DNA from: an uncultured Bacteroidia bacterium
Lineage (GTDB): Bacteria > Bacteroidota > Bacteroidia > Bacteroidales > UBA932
Assembly: GCA_902780935.1 (NCBI GenBank)
Contig: CACZHP010000017.1
Span: forward strand, 1 to 56,933
Length of the DNA: 56,933 nucleotides
Direction: 5' to 3'
The notes beneath the pieces are model-generated. The model searched no databases. It worked only from the letters and a program-made list of their open reading frames with translations, and was not told the origin of the DNA. Both the position numbers and the translations under genes were made by a program. This document shows, piece after piece, positions 35,693-44,765 of the stretch; within the stretch, counting starts at the first letter, position 1; each line of letters begins with the position of its first letter.

Positions 35693-36381
35693 CAGACGTG
35701 AAAGTCCTGGCCTTCGACGCGGACGACACCCTGTGGTCGAACGAGCCGTTGTTCAGGGAAGCTGAAAGGAAAGTCGCCGAGGCGTTGTCTGACTTCGGCG
35801 ACTTTCAATATATTTCCGACGAGCTCTACAAGGTGGAGTTCAAGAATATGGGAGACTACGGCTTCGGGGCGAAGGCGTACGTCCTTTCAATGATCGAGAA
35901 TGCCGTCAACCTGACAGAAGGCAAACTGACCGGCGAGCAGGTGATGTACATCATCGACAGCGGCCGGGCAATCCTCCGCAACCCTGCGACTCCCCTACCC
36001 GGAGTGGAGGAAACCCTCGAAAGACTGAGCGAGGACGGACGGTACAAGCTGGTGCTGATGACCAAGGGAGAACTGCTCGACCAGGAGCGCAAGATCGCCC
36101 GTTCAGGATTGGCCAAGTTCTTCAGCCATATTGACATAGTCTCCAACAAAACCCAAAAGGAATATCTCGATCTCTGTGACCGCCTGCGGATCGGCCCGGA
36201 GGATCTTCTTATGGTCGGCAACTCATTCAAGTCAGACATAGAGCCGGTCATACAGCTGGGAGGCTGGGGAATATACATTCCTTCCGAAACCCTTTGGAAA
36301 CTCGAGCACACCGAGGAATATGACCATCGGAATCTGTTTAAAGTGAACGCATTCGAAGACATAATCAACATCCTGTTATGA
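35686..36381 (+). CDS. HAD family hydrolase
   Basis: A 231-residue cytoplasmic HAD phosphatase: motif I AFDADDTLW (nucleophile Asp in DxDxT/D), motif II VLMTKGE, motif III Lys (KTQKEY) and motif IV MVGNSFKSDIEPV. A longer open frame extends upstream but the ATG at 35686, overlapping the TIM-barrel stop by seven bases, gives the normal N-terminus. The stop overlaps the TonB receptor start (ATGA). Substrate, perhaps a sugar phosphate, is not known. It may finish intracellular processing of the sugar handled by this operon. Confidence 0.85.
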   Translation: MLTDVKVLAFDADDTLWSNEPLFREAERKVAEALSDFGDFQYISDELYKVEFKNMGDYGFGAKAYVLSMIENAVNLTEGKLTGEQVMYIIDSGRAILRNPATPLPGVEETLERLSEDGRYKLVLMTKGELLDQERKIARSGLAKFFSHIDIVSNKTQKEYLDLCDRLRIGPEDLLMVGNSFKSDIEPVIQLGGWGIYIPSETLWKLEHTEEYDHRNLFKVNAFEDIINILL

Positions 36382-38621
36382 CCGCCGAACGCATCCTTCT
36401 CCTGCTGGTCCTGCTAATGAGTGGGAGCGTGGCGGCCGCTCAAGACGCTGACACCCTGAAGACAGGTTCTGAACGTCGTAGCAACCAGAACGTGATGTTG
36501 AACGCGTCCTACGCCTCGATCCCGAGGACGATCTCGCTCGGCATCCCGGAGTGGGGCACCTACATCATGGACGACGGCCTTCCGGCTTCTATGTTCAAGG
36601 ATTACTTCGCCGGTTACCTGTCCTGGAGAAGCGGCCTCTCGACCGAGTCGATGCAGCTGACCCGTCTGGACGAATCCGCGATTCAGCTCGGCACGACGGG
36701 CTTTTTCCCGATGTCCGTCTCCAAAGCCGGCGCCGACAAGCCCGAAGGGGCGGCGAAGTACACCGCCAACCAGTACGGCCGCCATGAGGTCGAGCTGCGT
36801 ACAGCCTCTCCACTCGGGAACGGATGGGGAATCGACCTGAATGTGTACCAGAGTTTCGACCGGGGATCCAACCATCTGGACTTCACGACTTACCAGGAGA
36901 GGACCAGGTTCTACAAAGCTGCTGTGTCAAAGCGACTTCCGGACGGAAAAGGTCTGTTCAAAGCGACATATCTGTTTATGAACTACCTGGATCTTACCGA
37001 CCAGTACGGCCCGTTTATATTCGTGGGAGACGGGAGCGTGAAACCTTACGGCGACTTCCGCCTCGGAAGGGATCAGTATATTCCCGAGACATCCTTCTTC
37101 GAGTATATCGACATCCATGACGGGAAGAGGAAAACCGGGCGCTACACAGAGGATCTGGGGATCCCCGTCCATGTCCTGACCGCCTGCTTCAACCGCACCT
37201 TGGACAACGGGATGGAGATGGATGTGAGCTCGCGGTTCAGGACGAGCGACAGCAAGCAGAAAAGCACCTACCTCAACGGAATCACGGAAGTTTCCGCGGG
37301 CGACGGATATTCCTACATCGACGGAACCCCATATTCCGGCAACGTGCAGAGCCGCTTTTTCATGTACGAGGACGACCACTTGAACGAGTGGCTCACTACC
37401 TTGCGGGTCAAGAAAGCCTTCAGCAAGCATACCGCCCTCGCCGGAGTCAATCTCTTTTTCAACTGGAGCCAGGCTTCATCGATGACATCCAACTTCGCCT
37501 ATGAGGCCAAGAAAGACCCTAAAGCCCTCACTTACAATGGGGAACTCTATTATGTCCACAACACCGGGGCGCAATTCCTGGACGGATTCCAGAGCCGCCT
37601 CGCCTTTTTCGCCCAGGATGAGTGGAGAATCAGCCCGAAGGTCAATCTCCATTACGGTCTCAGGGCTGAATACAGCGGGATCAGCGGGGACGCGGCCCAC
37701 AATCTCGACGGGAAGGACAACAACTCCCGCTACAATGGCTGGACCCTTAAAAGTCCCGGAGTGACCCTTACCCCGTTCAAGAGGAATGTGCTCAACGGCG
37801 CCGCCACTTTGATCGGTTATTACAACTTCAATTCCCATTGGGGGGCCGAGATCGACGCGATAGCTTCCCTGAACCATCCGAATCTGGGGCAATATGGCGA
37901 CTCGAGCGTCCCGTTCGAAGGAGCCCAGCCCAGCTATATTCTCAGGGGCGGAGTCAACTTCAAGAACAAATGGATTGATTTCCAGTCACTTCTGACATAT
38001 CTCAAGCGTACGAACAGCTACGAGATGGGCATGTGGACCCATAAGCTCTCCCATGCCGCGGGTGGCTTCCCGGCTGGCTACAACGAGACCGTCTACGTCA
38101 GTTCACTCTATGACATGGAGGTCCTCGGATGGACCACGGACATGATCCTGACTCCCTTCAAGGGCTTCACCTTCCACGGCCTTTTCACCTTCAGAATCCC
38201 AAGATACCAGAACTACAGCTTCACCCCGGTCTTCAGCGACGGATATTCGGAGGACTATGACTTCTCAGGGAAGAGGATCACCAGCAGCAGCGGCACCGAG
38301 ATCGAGTTGGAGCCTTCCTATCAGACCGGTAAATGGAGATTCTGGCTGAGCGCCCGCTACTACAGCCGGCGCTATATCAACATCACCAACACCCTGTTCC
38401 TTAATCCCCGCTGGGAAACTTTCGGCGGTGTGGATTTCAAGTGGAACGAGCATGTGAGCCTATCCCTGAACGTGGTCAACTTCCTGAATGTCACTGGAGC
38501 ATCAGCCGGAATACGGGAAGCCTCCCTCGCCACCGACATCACCCCGTATCAGAACTACCTCACCAGCGGCTCCTACATCCGCCCCTTCACCCTCGAATTC
38601 AGCACCCTGCTGAAGTTCTAA
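36378..38621 (+). CDS. TonB-dependent outer membrane receptor, short form
   Basis: A 747-residue outer membrane protein with a signal peptide (ends SGSVAAA) and a C-terminal beta-strand ending FTLEFSTLLKF, as in TonB-dependent receptors. Many repeated amphipathic strands (for example GINLFFNWSQ, LHYGLRAEYS, WRFWLSARYYSRRY, HVSLSLNVVNFLN) form the barrel. The N-terminal carboxypeptidase-like domain of SusC is absent; the region SIPRTISLGIPEWGTYIMDDGLPASM looks like a plug domain. It is the last gene of the operon and probably takes up the substrate processed by the exported redox enzymes. No SusD partner is nearby. It is convergent with lacZ, two bases apart. Confidence 0.8.
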   Translation: MTAERILLLLVLLMSGSVAAAQDADTLKTGSERRSNQNVMLNASYASIPRTISLGIPEWGTYIMDDGLPASMFKDYFAGYLSWRSGLSTESMQLTRLDESAIQLGTTGFFPMSVSKAGADKPEGAAKYTANQYGRHEVELRTASPLGNGWGIDLNVYQSFDRGSNHLDFTTYQERTRFYKAAVSKRLPDGKGLFKATYLFMNYLDLTDQYGPFIFVGDGSVKPYGDFRLGRDQYIPETSFFEYIDIHDGKRKTGRYTEDLGIPVHVLTACFNRTLDNGMEMDVSSRFRTSDSKQKSTYLNGITEVSAGDGYSYIDGTPYSGNVQSRFFMYEDDHLNEWLTTLRVKKAFSKHTALAGVNLFFNWSQASSMTSNFAYEAKKDPKALTYNGELYYVHNTGAQFLDGFQSRLAFFAQDEWRISPKVNLHYGLRAEYSGISGDAAHNLDGKDNNSRYNGWTLKSPGVTLTPFKRNVLNGAATLIGYYNFNSHWGAEIDAIASLNHPNLGQYGDSSVPFEGAQPSYILRGGVNFKNKWIDFQSLLTYLKRTNSYEMGMWTHKLSHAAGGFPAGYNETVYVSSLYDMEVLGWTTDMILTPFKGFTFHGLFTFRIPRYQNYSFTPVFSDGYSEDYDFSGKRITSSSGTEIELEPSYQTGKWRFWLSARYYSRRYINITNTLFLNPRWETFGGVDFKWNEHVSLSLNVVNFLNVTGASAGIREASLATDITPYQNYLTSGSYIRPFTLEFSTLLKF

Positions 38622-38623
38622 GT

Positions 38624-41600
38624 CTATTTCCGGCGAATGATGAAGCCGAATGTGGCGTCGGAGAAGACCCTGTCTTCCTGGAGAGGGCTGGGGCCGCAGC
38701 TGTTGCCGCCGAGGCCGCAGTCAGCGGCGTCAAGGCAGAGCCATGTGTCTCCAGGAGCGGGCAGCTCGAACTGATGAGGAGCGAGCATGAGGTCAAGAGC
38801 CGAATACGGCAAGGCGCTGAAGGACATGACAGGACGACCGGAGTCAGAACTCCTCAGGCTGTTAGCGGCGGCCTCAAAAACGACTCCCCTACCGAGGAAA
38901 CCAGACAATGAGACCCAACGTACCTGCTCATGGTTGGCCATGTCCTGAGGCTTGGTATAATTCTGGACCTGATCGGCCACCTTGCTCTCGTATTTGCCAA
39001 CAAAAGCGCAGGTGTAGCGGTCCGAGTAGTTCTCGACAGGACCACGGCCATAATATTCAACCTCGGAAAGCTCATCCGGAACCTTCATGACGTAGCCAAG
39101 GCGGGCCAGGGGGATATCCGGCTTGTCGGAAGTGATCTTCGAGCTCATCTCTATATTACCCTTCCGATCAACAGTCCACACCACATGTGAGGTGAAGGTC
39201 ATCACATTGAGACTGTCCTTGTCTTCCACTATCGAGCAACTCGGGGAAGCGGTGCTGCCCTTAAGATGAGCCCCGTTAGGTGCCTTGGAAACGATGTCAA
39301 AGGATATCTTGAGGCATCCGTCTTCCTCGGCGACATCCATCCCGGAAGCCGTGTGGGTCAGGTTGTGAAGTCCTTGCTTGAACCATTCCCCGCAAGCCCA
39401 GCCGTCATTGTTGATCATGGCGCGGAAAACATTGAGTCTGGGGCCTTCTCCCGGCACGATGACATCCTTGCCGCGGTATTTGAGGCTTGCCAGAGTACCG
39501 ACCGCAGGGTCGAACTCAGCCTTGAAACGACGTCCCTTGACGACAAGGAAACCGGTCTCAGAGTCGGTGAAACGCTTCGGGGCCCTGCCCTTGATATCCT
39601 TCGCTTCGCTCAGGATGACAGGGGTAGCGTCGGCGGGAGATAGGTACATCTGATCCTTGCAGACCTCGTAACCCTTCTCGGCCCAGAACATGTCTTCTTT
39701 AAGGAAGTAGCTGACATTCAGGTAACATTCTTTACCTTCGGGCAAGGAACCGATCCTTATTTCTTTAGTGATCCTGCTCCTCGGAGCGATGTCGGAGACC
39801 TCGAAGGAACCATCCCTGACGACCTCGCCGTCCGCCACCAGCGACCAACGGGCATCGTAGGAACAAGGCTCATAGTAGTTGCGGTTGAAAAGAGATATCT
39901 CCACGAAATTCCCTGAAACCTTTATCAATGAGGTGTAAAGGTTCTGATACACTTTCTTGACCTCCCAGTACTGGGGTTTCGGAGAACGGTCACCGTTGAC
40001 GATTCCGTTCATCACAAACTGACCGTCATTGGGAACATCCCCGAAGTTGCCTCCGGAAGCGAGATATTTGACGCCATCCGAAGTATAGTTCCAAAGAGAC
40101 TGGTCCACCCAGTCCCAGATGGCACCGCCCATGAAGAAATTCGTGGAATCGATTGACTGCCAATACTGCGCGAAATTGCCGAGGGCGTTACCCATCGAAT
40201 GGGCGAACTCATTGATGTGGTAGGGATACTTCACGTCACCGGTGCCGGTGGCTACTTTCTGGACCCACTTGACCCTGGGATACTGGCTGCAGCCGATGTC
40301 GGAGATATTGTTGTTGCGTTCGTACTGAATCGGACGCATAGGGTCGGCGGCCCTGGCGGCGGCATAGACATATTCGAAATTCTTGCCCGGACCGGCCTCG
40401 TTACCCATGCTCCAGATGATCACTGAAGGATGGTTGTAATCCGAGACCACCATCTCCATCATCCTGGCCACATGGGCGTCTTTCCATTCGATAGGATGGG
40501 ACAGGGACGCATCGCCGTAGTGATAATGGTGGCTCTCGATATTGGCCTCATCCATAAGGTAGATCCCATACTTGTCGCAGAGATAGTACCAGTAAGGAGC
40601 GTCGGGATAATGGGAGTTGCGGACATGGTTGACGTTCGCTCTCTTCATGAGCCTGATGTCCTCTTCCATCACCTCGCGGGTAATGGCGTGGCCCATGGAA
40701 GGCTCCGTCTCATGACGGTTCATACCACGGAGTTTCACCGGTTTCCCATTCAGATAGAAGTACTTCCCGGCAAGGCCGAACTCATCCTCGGAAGCCGGAG
40801 TGTCCTTGATGCAAACCTCACGGAAGCCAACGATTGTCGAGAATATGTCAAGTGTCTTTCCGGAAGCGTCCTTCAGCTCTCCGACGAGGGTATAACGGTG
40901 GGGAGCCTCGGCGGACCAGGGCTTGGCTTCAGGGAAATCCAGAACAGACGAGAGAGCCTGGTCAGGGAATTCCGCTACCAGGTCGTTTTCATCCGAGTAC
41001 AGGACATTCTCGTAGAGGCGGTAGGACAGAACGCAGTCATTGCCGGCTTGACCTGCAATCTCAGCGTCCACCTTAAGGGAAGTCATTGTGGGAGTGACCC
41101 TTATGTCCCTCACGGAAACCTCCGGCTTCGCCTCGAGGGCAACGCTGCGGAATATTCCCGGAAGACGGAACATGTCCTGAGCCTCAAGGTTGGATCCGTC
41201 CGAGTTGCGATAGACCTCGACCGCCAGGATATTCATTCCAGGCTCAAGATATTCAGTTATGTCGAACTGGGCGAGATTGCGGGAATTCTTTGAGAAGCCG
41301 ACATAGTGGCCATTGACCCAAAGATAGAAGAATGAATCGACTCCGTCGAAATTGACGAACACCTTCTTGCCTGACCAATCCTCCGGAACCTCAAACGCCC
41401 TGCGATAGGACCCTACCTCATTGCGGGCCTTGTACATCGTCCAATTCTGGGGAGGCTCGCGCATCACTCCAAGTTTCCAGTCTCCAGGCTCCCTGACAAA
41501 AAGCCAAGGGACATTGACATTGACATAGATGGGAGTGCCATATTTCTGGCTTCCGTCATTTCCGATGCCCACTATGTTCCAGTTGGAAGGGACGGGAATC

Positions 41601-41893
41601 ACGTCCCAAGCGGAGTCGTCAAAATCCTTATTGTAGAAATCGACAGGACGTTCGTCCGGATTGGGCACCCAGTTGAACTTCCAATCCCCGTCAAGGCTCA
41701 TCCAAAGCGAGCTGTTTTCGGGAAGAACCTTGCGCGCGGACTCCACGTTCTGGAAAGAGAAGAACCAGGCGTGAGGGGCCTCTTTATTCAACCCCAGAAG
41801 CTGGGGAGACTGCCACTCCTCCCCGGTCGGGGCATCCTGACGCCCGTACAAAAAACCGGACAGAAGGGCCGTAAATATCAACAATATCCTCAT
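38624..41893 (-). CDS. lacZ: GH2 beta-galactosidase
   Basis: A 1089-residue LacZ-type enzyme with an N-terminal signal peptide-like sequence. Domains in order: jelly-roll sugar-binding (WKFNWVPNPDERP, NWTMYKARNEVGSYRR), immunoglobulin-like, TIM barrel (GMNRHETEPSMGHAIT, NHVRNSHYPD, acid/base Glu in WSMGNEAG, nucleophile Glu in HINEFAHSMGN), second Ig-like and the Bgal small-chain domain (EYYGRGPVENYSDR). I start at ATG 41893; a TTG at 41899 is less likely. Around residues 758-766, in the linker before the small-chain domain, VILSEAKD is encoded by the repeat at 39598-39621. It follows the CsgG-like gene by 6 bases and hydrolyses beta-galactosides. Confidence 0.93.
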   Translation of the reverse strand: MRILLIFTALLSGFLYGRQDAPTGEEWQSPQLLGLNKEAPHAWFFSFQNVESARKVLPENSSLWMSLDGDWKFNWVPNPDERPVDFYNKDFDDSAWDVIPVPSNWNIVGIGNDGSQKYGTPIYVNVNVPWLFVREPGDWKLGVMREPPQNWTMYKARNEVGSYRRAFEVPEDWSGKKVFVNFDGVDSFFYLWVNGHYVGFSKNSRNLAQFDITEYLEPGMNILAVEVYRNSDGSNLEAQDMFRLPGIFRSVALEAKPEVSVRDIRVTPTMTSLKVDAEIAGQAGNDCVLSYRLYENVLYSDENDLVAEFPDQALSSVLDFPEAKPWSAEAPHRYTLVGELKDASGKTLDIFSTIVGFREVCIKDTPASEDEFGLAGKYFYLNGKPVKLRGMNRHETEPSMGHAITREVMEEDIRLMKRANVNHVRNSHYPDAPYWYYLCDKYGIYLMDEANIESHHYHYGDASLSHPIEWKDAHVARMMEMVVSDYNHPSVIIWSMGNEAGPGKNFEYVYAAARAADPMRPIQYERNNNISDIGCSQYPRVKWVQKVATGTGDVKYPYHINEFAHSMGNALGNFAQYWQSIDSTNFFMGGAIWDWVDQSLWNYTSDGVKYLASGGNFGDVPNDGQFVMNGIVNGDRSPKPQYWEVKKVYQNLYTSLIKVSGNFVEISLFNRNYYEPCSYDARWSLVADGEVVRDGSFEVSDIAPRSRITKEIRIGSLPEGKECYLNVSYFLKEDMFWAEKGYEVCKDQMYLSPADATPVILSEAKDIKGRAPKRFTDSETGFLVVKGRRFKAEFDPAVGTLASLKYRGKDVIVPGEGPRLNVFRAMINNDGWACGEWFKQGLHNLTHTASGMDVAEEDGCLKISFDIVSKAPNGAHLKGSTASPSCSIVEDKDSLNVMTFTSHVVWTVDRKGNIEMSSKITSDKPDIPLARLGYVMKVPDELSEVEYYGRGPVENYSDRYTCAFVGKYESKVADQVQNYTKPQDMANHEQVRWVSLSGFLGRGVVFEAAANSLRSSDSGRPVMSFSALPYSALDLMLAPHQFELPAPGDTWLCLDAADCGLGGNSCGPSPLQEDRVFSDATFGFIIRRK
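39598..39621. repeat. Copy of the CGCTYCGCYCAGGATGACAG repeat inside lacZ
   Basis: 24 bases, two differences from 31044-31067. Read on the lacZ strand it gives the segment VILSEAKD, a string seen as short ORFs in many bacterial assemblies. Core GAGCGAAGCGA is shared with the rsmA copy 1. Confidence 0.75.
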
Positions 41894-41899
41894 AACCAA

Positions 41900-42805
41900 T
41901 TATTTATCAGTCTCAACAATAAGATCCAGACCCTCATCGAGGGCAGCCTTGAGGTCACGCCCGCCGGACAGCACCTTGCAGAAGCTGACTTCCTCGCCCT
42001 CTATCCTCTTGACCCTCAGCCTGGCGACCTGGGTGCGGGCTTCTTTTCCACCAATGAGTCTCTTGGTGTAAATGGCGAATGTCTGGCCCTCCTGGAGTCC
42101 GTCCGCAGATCCGAGGTCGATATAGACTTGTTTCTGCTTGTCGTTCTTGATGCCACCCCTCTCGATGATCTGGCAAGTCAGGGGATACATGCCGTCAAAG
42201 AACCTCATCACGAGAACCGAGAGCCTGCTGATAGCGTTCTCGACAGCCCTCTCCGGGGAATTGACCCAAGACATGTCCGACTCGGAGATCTTGAATGACG
42301 GGCTGGCTATGACTGCGTCGGTCAAGGCATCCTTGACATGGAGATTGACAGAGAGCAACGCCCTGTAATACACCTCGGTACGTGTCTTCTTCACCTTCTC
42401 GCCATTCTTGTTCTTCTCCTCATATTCCCTCACTTCATTCTTGGTGGTCGTGGAGAGGTTGTTCAATGTGGCGTCGACATAGATCGAACCGGGGGTCTCG
42501 ACCTCCTCCTTTGACAATTGCCCGTCCACAACCCGAAGCCTGTAGGCGTCAGACATGCCTTTCAGGATGGCCGAGCGGACAGCACCCTGATAGCCATCCA
42601 TCTGTTTCGAGGTCTGGCCGGTAAGGACCGCGGTGGCGATCTCACCGATCACTGATCCGGCAGTGTTCTTGGTTTTCTTTTGGGTGTACTCCAAATTGTT
42701 CATCGACGCGATGATAATAGGGTTACGGTCAACCTCCTGAGCGATAATATACGGAAGCGACATCACCAAGACCGCGAAAACGGCAAAAACTCTCTTTAGA
42801 CTCAT
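41900..42805 (-). CDS. Secreted CsgG/FlgT-like protein
   Basis: A 301-residue protein with a signal peptide (residues 1-22, ends IIAQ). The N-terminal part with YRLRVVDGQ and repeated beta/alpha units resembles CsgG/LpoB-type periplasmic domains, and the C-terminal ~80 residues (VYIDLGSADGLQEGQTFAIY, then RLRVKRIEGEEVSFCKVLSG) match FlgT C-terminal-like beta domains. Likely periplasmic or outer-membrane-associated; function unknown. It is upstream of lacZ in the same operon (6 bases) with its own -7 box at 42828-42835. Confidence 0.5.
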   Translation of the reverse strand: MSLKRVFAVFAVLVMSLPYIIAQEVDRNPIIIASMNNLEYTQKKTKNTAGSVIGEIATAVLTGQTSKQMDGYQGAVRSAILKGMSDAYRLRVVDGQLSKEEVETPGSIYVDATLNNLSTTTKNEVREYEEKNKNGEKVKKTRTEVYYRALLSVNLHVKDALTDAVIASPSFKISESDMSWVNSPERAVENAISRLSVLVMRFFDGMYPLTCQIIERGGIKNDKQKQVYIDLGSADGLQEGQTFAIYTKRLIGGKEARTQVARLRVKRIEGEEVSFCKVLSGGRDLKAALDEGLDLIVETDK

Positions 42806-42827
42806 GACAAATCGTATTAGGCAATTA

Positions 42828-42835
42828 CAAATATA
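42828..42835 (-). promoter_or_regulatory. -7 box of the CsgG-like/lacZ operon
   Basis: TATATTTG on the minus strand, 22 bases before ATG 42805; divergent from the GH51 promoter. Confidence 0.65.
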
Positions 42836-42849
42836 AGATAAATAATCGT

Positions 42850-42857
42850 TAAATTTG
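42850..42857 (+). promoter_or_regulatory. -7 box of the GH51 gene, 4 bases from the ATG
   Basis: TAAATTTG; the transcript would begin at or beside ATG 42862, or translation may use ATG 42874. Confidence 0.6.
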
Positions 42858-42861
42858 AGTC

Positions 42862-44763
42862 ATGAAAAGGATTATGCTCATCGCCGCTCTAGCTTCAGCG
42901 GTTTTCCACGCCGGCATGGCGCAGACAATTGATCTGAAATCAACCACTGAGTTGTCCCCCTACGTCTTCGGTCACAACCTTGAGCATACCAGAGCAGCCG
43001 TCAACGGAGGCCTTAGCGCCCAGATGCTCCGCAACCGCAAATTCGCCGGAAAACCTTCCAGAAATGAGGGTGTCGCGGCAGGATGGTCGGGGATAGGGGA
43101 AAAGACCCTGTTCCTCCAAGGCGGCCCGGCATACACCAAGCACATCGGCAACCCCGAGATGCGCCGGAGCAATGAGCTCAACTCCCAGAGTGTCCAGAAC
43201 CTCGTCGAAGGCCAGGTCGCCGGAATATTCCAGGACGGGCTCTTCCTGAAGGAAGGGGAAACCTACCAGATGAGGACAGTGACGAGGGTCAATGCCCCCC
43301 TGACCCTTAAGGTTGAACTGACCGACCGGGACGGGACCAGTGTCTATGCGGCCAAGTCACTGGAACTGAAGCCGTCGGAAGACTGGGTAGTCAGCGAGTT
43401 CGAGTTGACGCCCTCGTCCGGGGATAGGCAAGGCGGCATCCGGTACATTTTTGACAAGAAGGCCCAGGTGATCTTCGGCGCCTTGTCGATGATGCCGAAG
43501 GATAATTTCCACGGGATGAGGAGCGATGTGGTGGCCAACCTCAAAGCCATCGGCCCGAGACTGCTACGTTGGCCGGGAGGTAATTTCGCCGGGGAATACA
43601 GGTGGAAGGACGGTCTCCTTCCGGTCGACCAGAGAGGACCTCTCCAGGCGGCGACCGAGATCGAGACCCAGCCATATACCTACGGCTACGACTTCCACGA
43701 GATCGACACGGACGACTTTGTCGCTCTTTGCCGCGAGGTCGGAGCCGAACCGATGATCACGATCAACATCGCCTGGAGCGCCCCCGAGGAGAGCGCCCAA
43801 TGGGTCGAATACTGCAATGGACCGGCGGACTCGGAATATGGCAAACTGAGGGCCCAAAGAGGCCACAAAGAGCCATACAACGTACGTTTCTGGTCTCTCG
43901 GAAATGAGATGGGCTATGGCCACATGGAGGGTCCGGCCGGTCCTGAGGGCTATGCCGAGCTCGCCGGTAAGCATGCGGACGCCATGCTTAAAGTGACGCC
44001 TGATATGGAGCTCTGCTCCTCCGGGCCCTATCCCAGCGACAACTGGGCCGTCCACTCTGCGGCTCCTCTCGCTGATAAGGTCAAATACATATCCCTTCAC
44101 CACTACGCAGGCGGGAACCGCTCTTTCACGACCCCAGAGGACATCAGGAATTCCTATGAGACGACCATATCCTCGGTTGAAGGCAACATCAACCAGGCCA
44201 AGCGGATGCGGGAAAGTCTTGACGCTACCGGGAAGAGCCTCCACATCTCCTTTGACGAGTGGAACCAATGGTATTCCTGGTACCGGCCCTCATGTGTGAC
44301 GGAAGGAATATACGCTGCCAGGACGATGCACTTCTATATTTCCGAAAGCGCGGCCCTGGACATCCCCATCGTATGCTACTTCCAGCCGGTGGGCGAAGGA
44401 GCCATCCTGATCACGCCCGAAGGCAGTCGCCTGACGGCCAACGGCCAGATGTTCGAGATGATGAAGGCCCACCAGGACGGCCGCGTCTGCAAGGTCTCAG
44501 ACAATGACGACTATTCCACTGTCGCGACCATAAAGGACGGGGTTCTCACAATCACCCTCATCAACTCGTCCTACGACACAGACCGTGAATTCAGCTTCCT
44601 GATAAAGGGTAAAGTCCTTGAGGCGGCCCTATATTCCTCAGAAGATGTCACCCCTCACAGCTTCTTCGAGCGATCAGAGCTTGAAGTAACAGCAAAGAGG
44701 AAGGACATAAAGACTGTCCTCCCTCCTCACAGTGCGGCGATAATTAAACTGGCGATAAAATAG
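42862..44763 (+). CDS. GH51 alpha-L-arabinofuranosidase
   Basis: A 633-residue secreted protein (signal peptide ends HAGMA). GH51 hallmarks: VFGHNLEHTRAAV at the start of the mature protein, LRWPGGNFAGEYRWKDG, acid/base Glu in FWSLGNEMG, nucleophile Glu in ISFDEWNQWYSWYRP, and the C-terminal beta-sandwich. It releases arabinose from arabinan or arabinoxylan side chains. An in-frame ATG at 42874 is a possible alternative start because the -7 box is only 4 bases from ATG 42862. It is convergent with the S41 peptidase, three bases apart. Confidence 0.92.
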   Translation: MKRIMLIAALASAVFHAGMAQTIDLKSTTELSPYVFGHNLEHTRAAVNGGLSAQMLRNRKFAGKPSRNEGVAAGWSGIGEKTLFLQGGPAYTKHIGNPEMRRSNELNSQSVQNLVEGQVAGIFQDGLFLKEGETYQMRTVTRVNAPLTLKVELTDRDGTSVYAAKSLELKPSEDWVVSEFELTPSSGDRQGGIRYIFDKKAQVIFGALSMMPKDNFHGMRSDVVANLKAIGPRLLRWPGGNFAGEYRWKDGLLPVDQRGPLQAATEIETQPYTYGYDFHEIDTDDFVALCREVGAEPMITINIAWSAPEESAQWVEYCNGPADSEYGKLRAQRGHKEPYNVRFWSLGNEMGYGHMEGPAGPEGYAELAGKHADAMLKVTPDMELCSSGPYPSDNWAVHSAAPLADKVKYISLHHYAGGNRSFTTPEDIRNSYETTISSVEGNINQAKRMRESLDATGKSLHISFDEWNQWYSWYRPSCVTEGIYAARTMHFYISESAALDIPIVCYFQPVGEGAILITPEGSRLTANGQMFEMMKAHQDGRVCKVSDNDDYSTVATIKDGVLTITLINSSYDTDREFSFLIKGKVLEAALYSSEDVTPHSFFERSELEVTAKRKDIKTVLPPHSAAIIKLAIK

Positions 44764-44765
44764 AT

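Noticed and set aside
36378-38621. SusC/SusD pair defining a classical polysaccharide utilisation locus
   Set aside because: The receptor lacks the SusC N-terminal domain and no SusD gene is adjacent.
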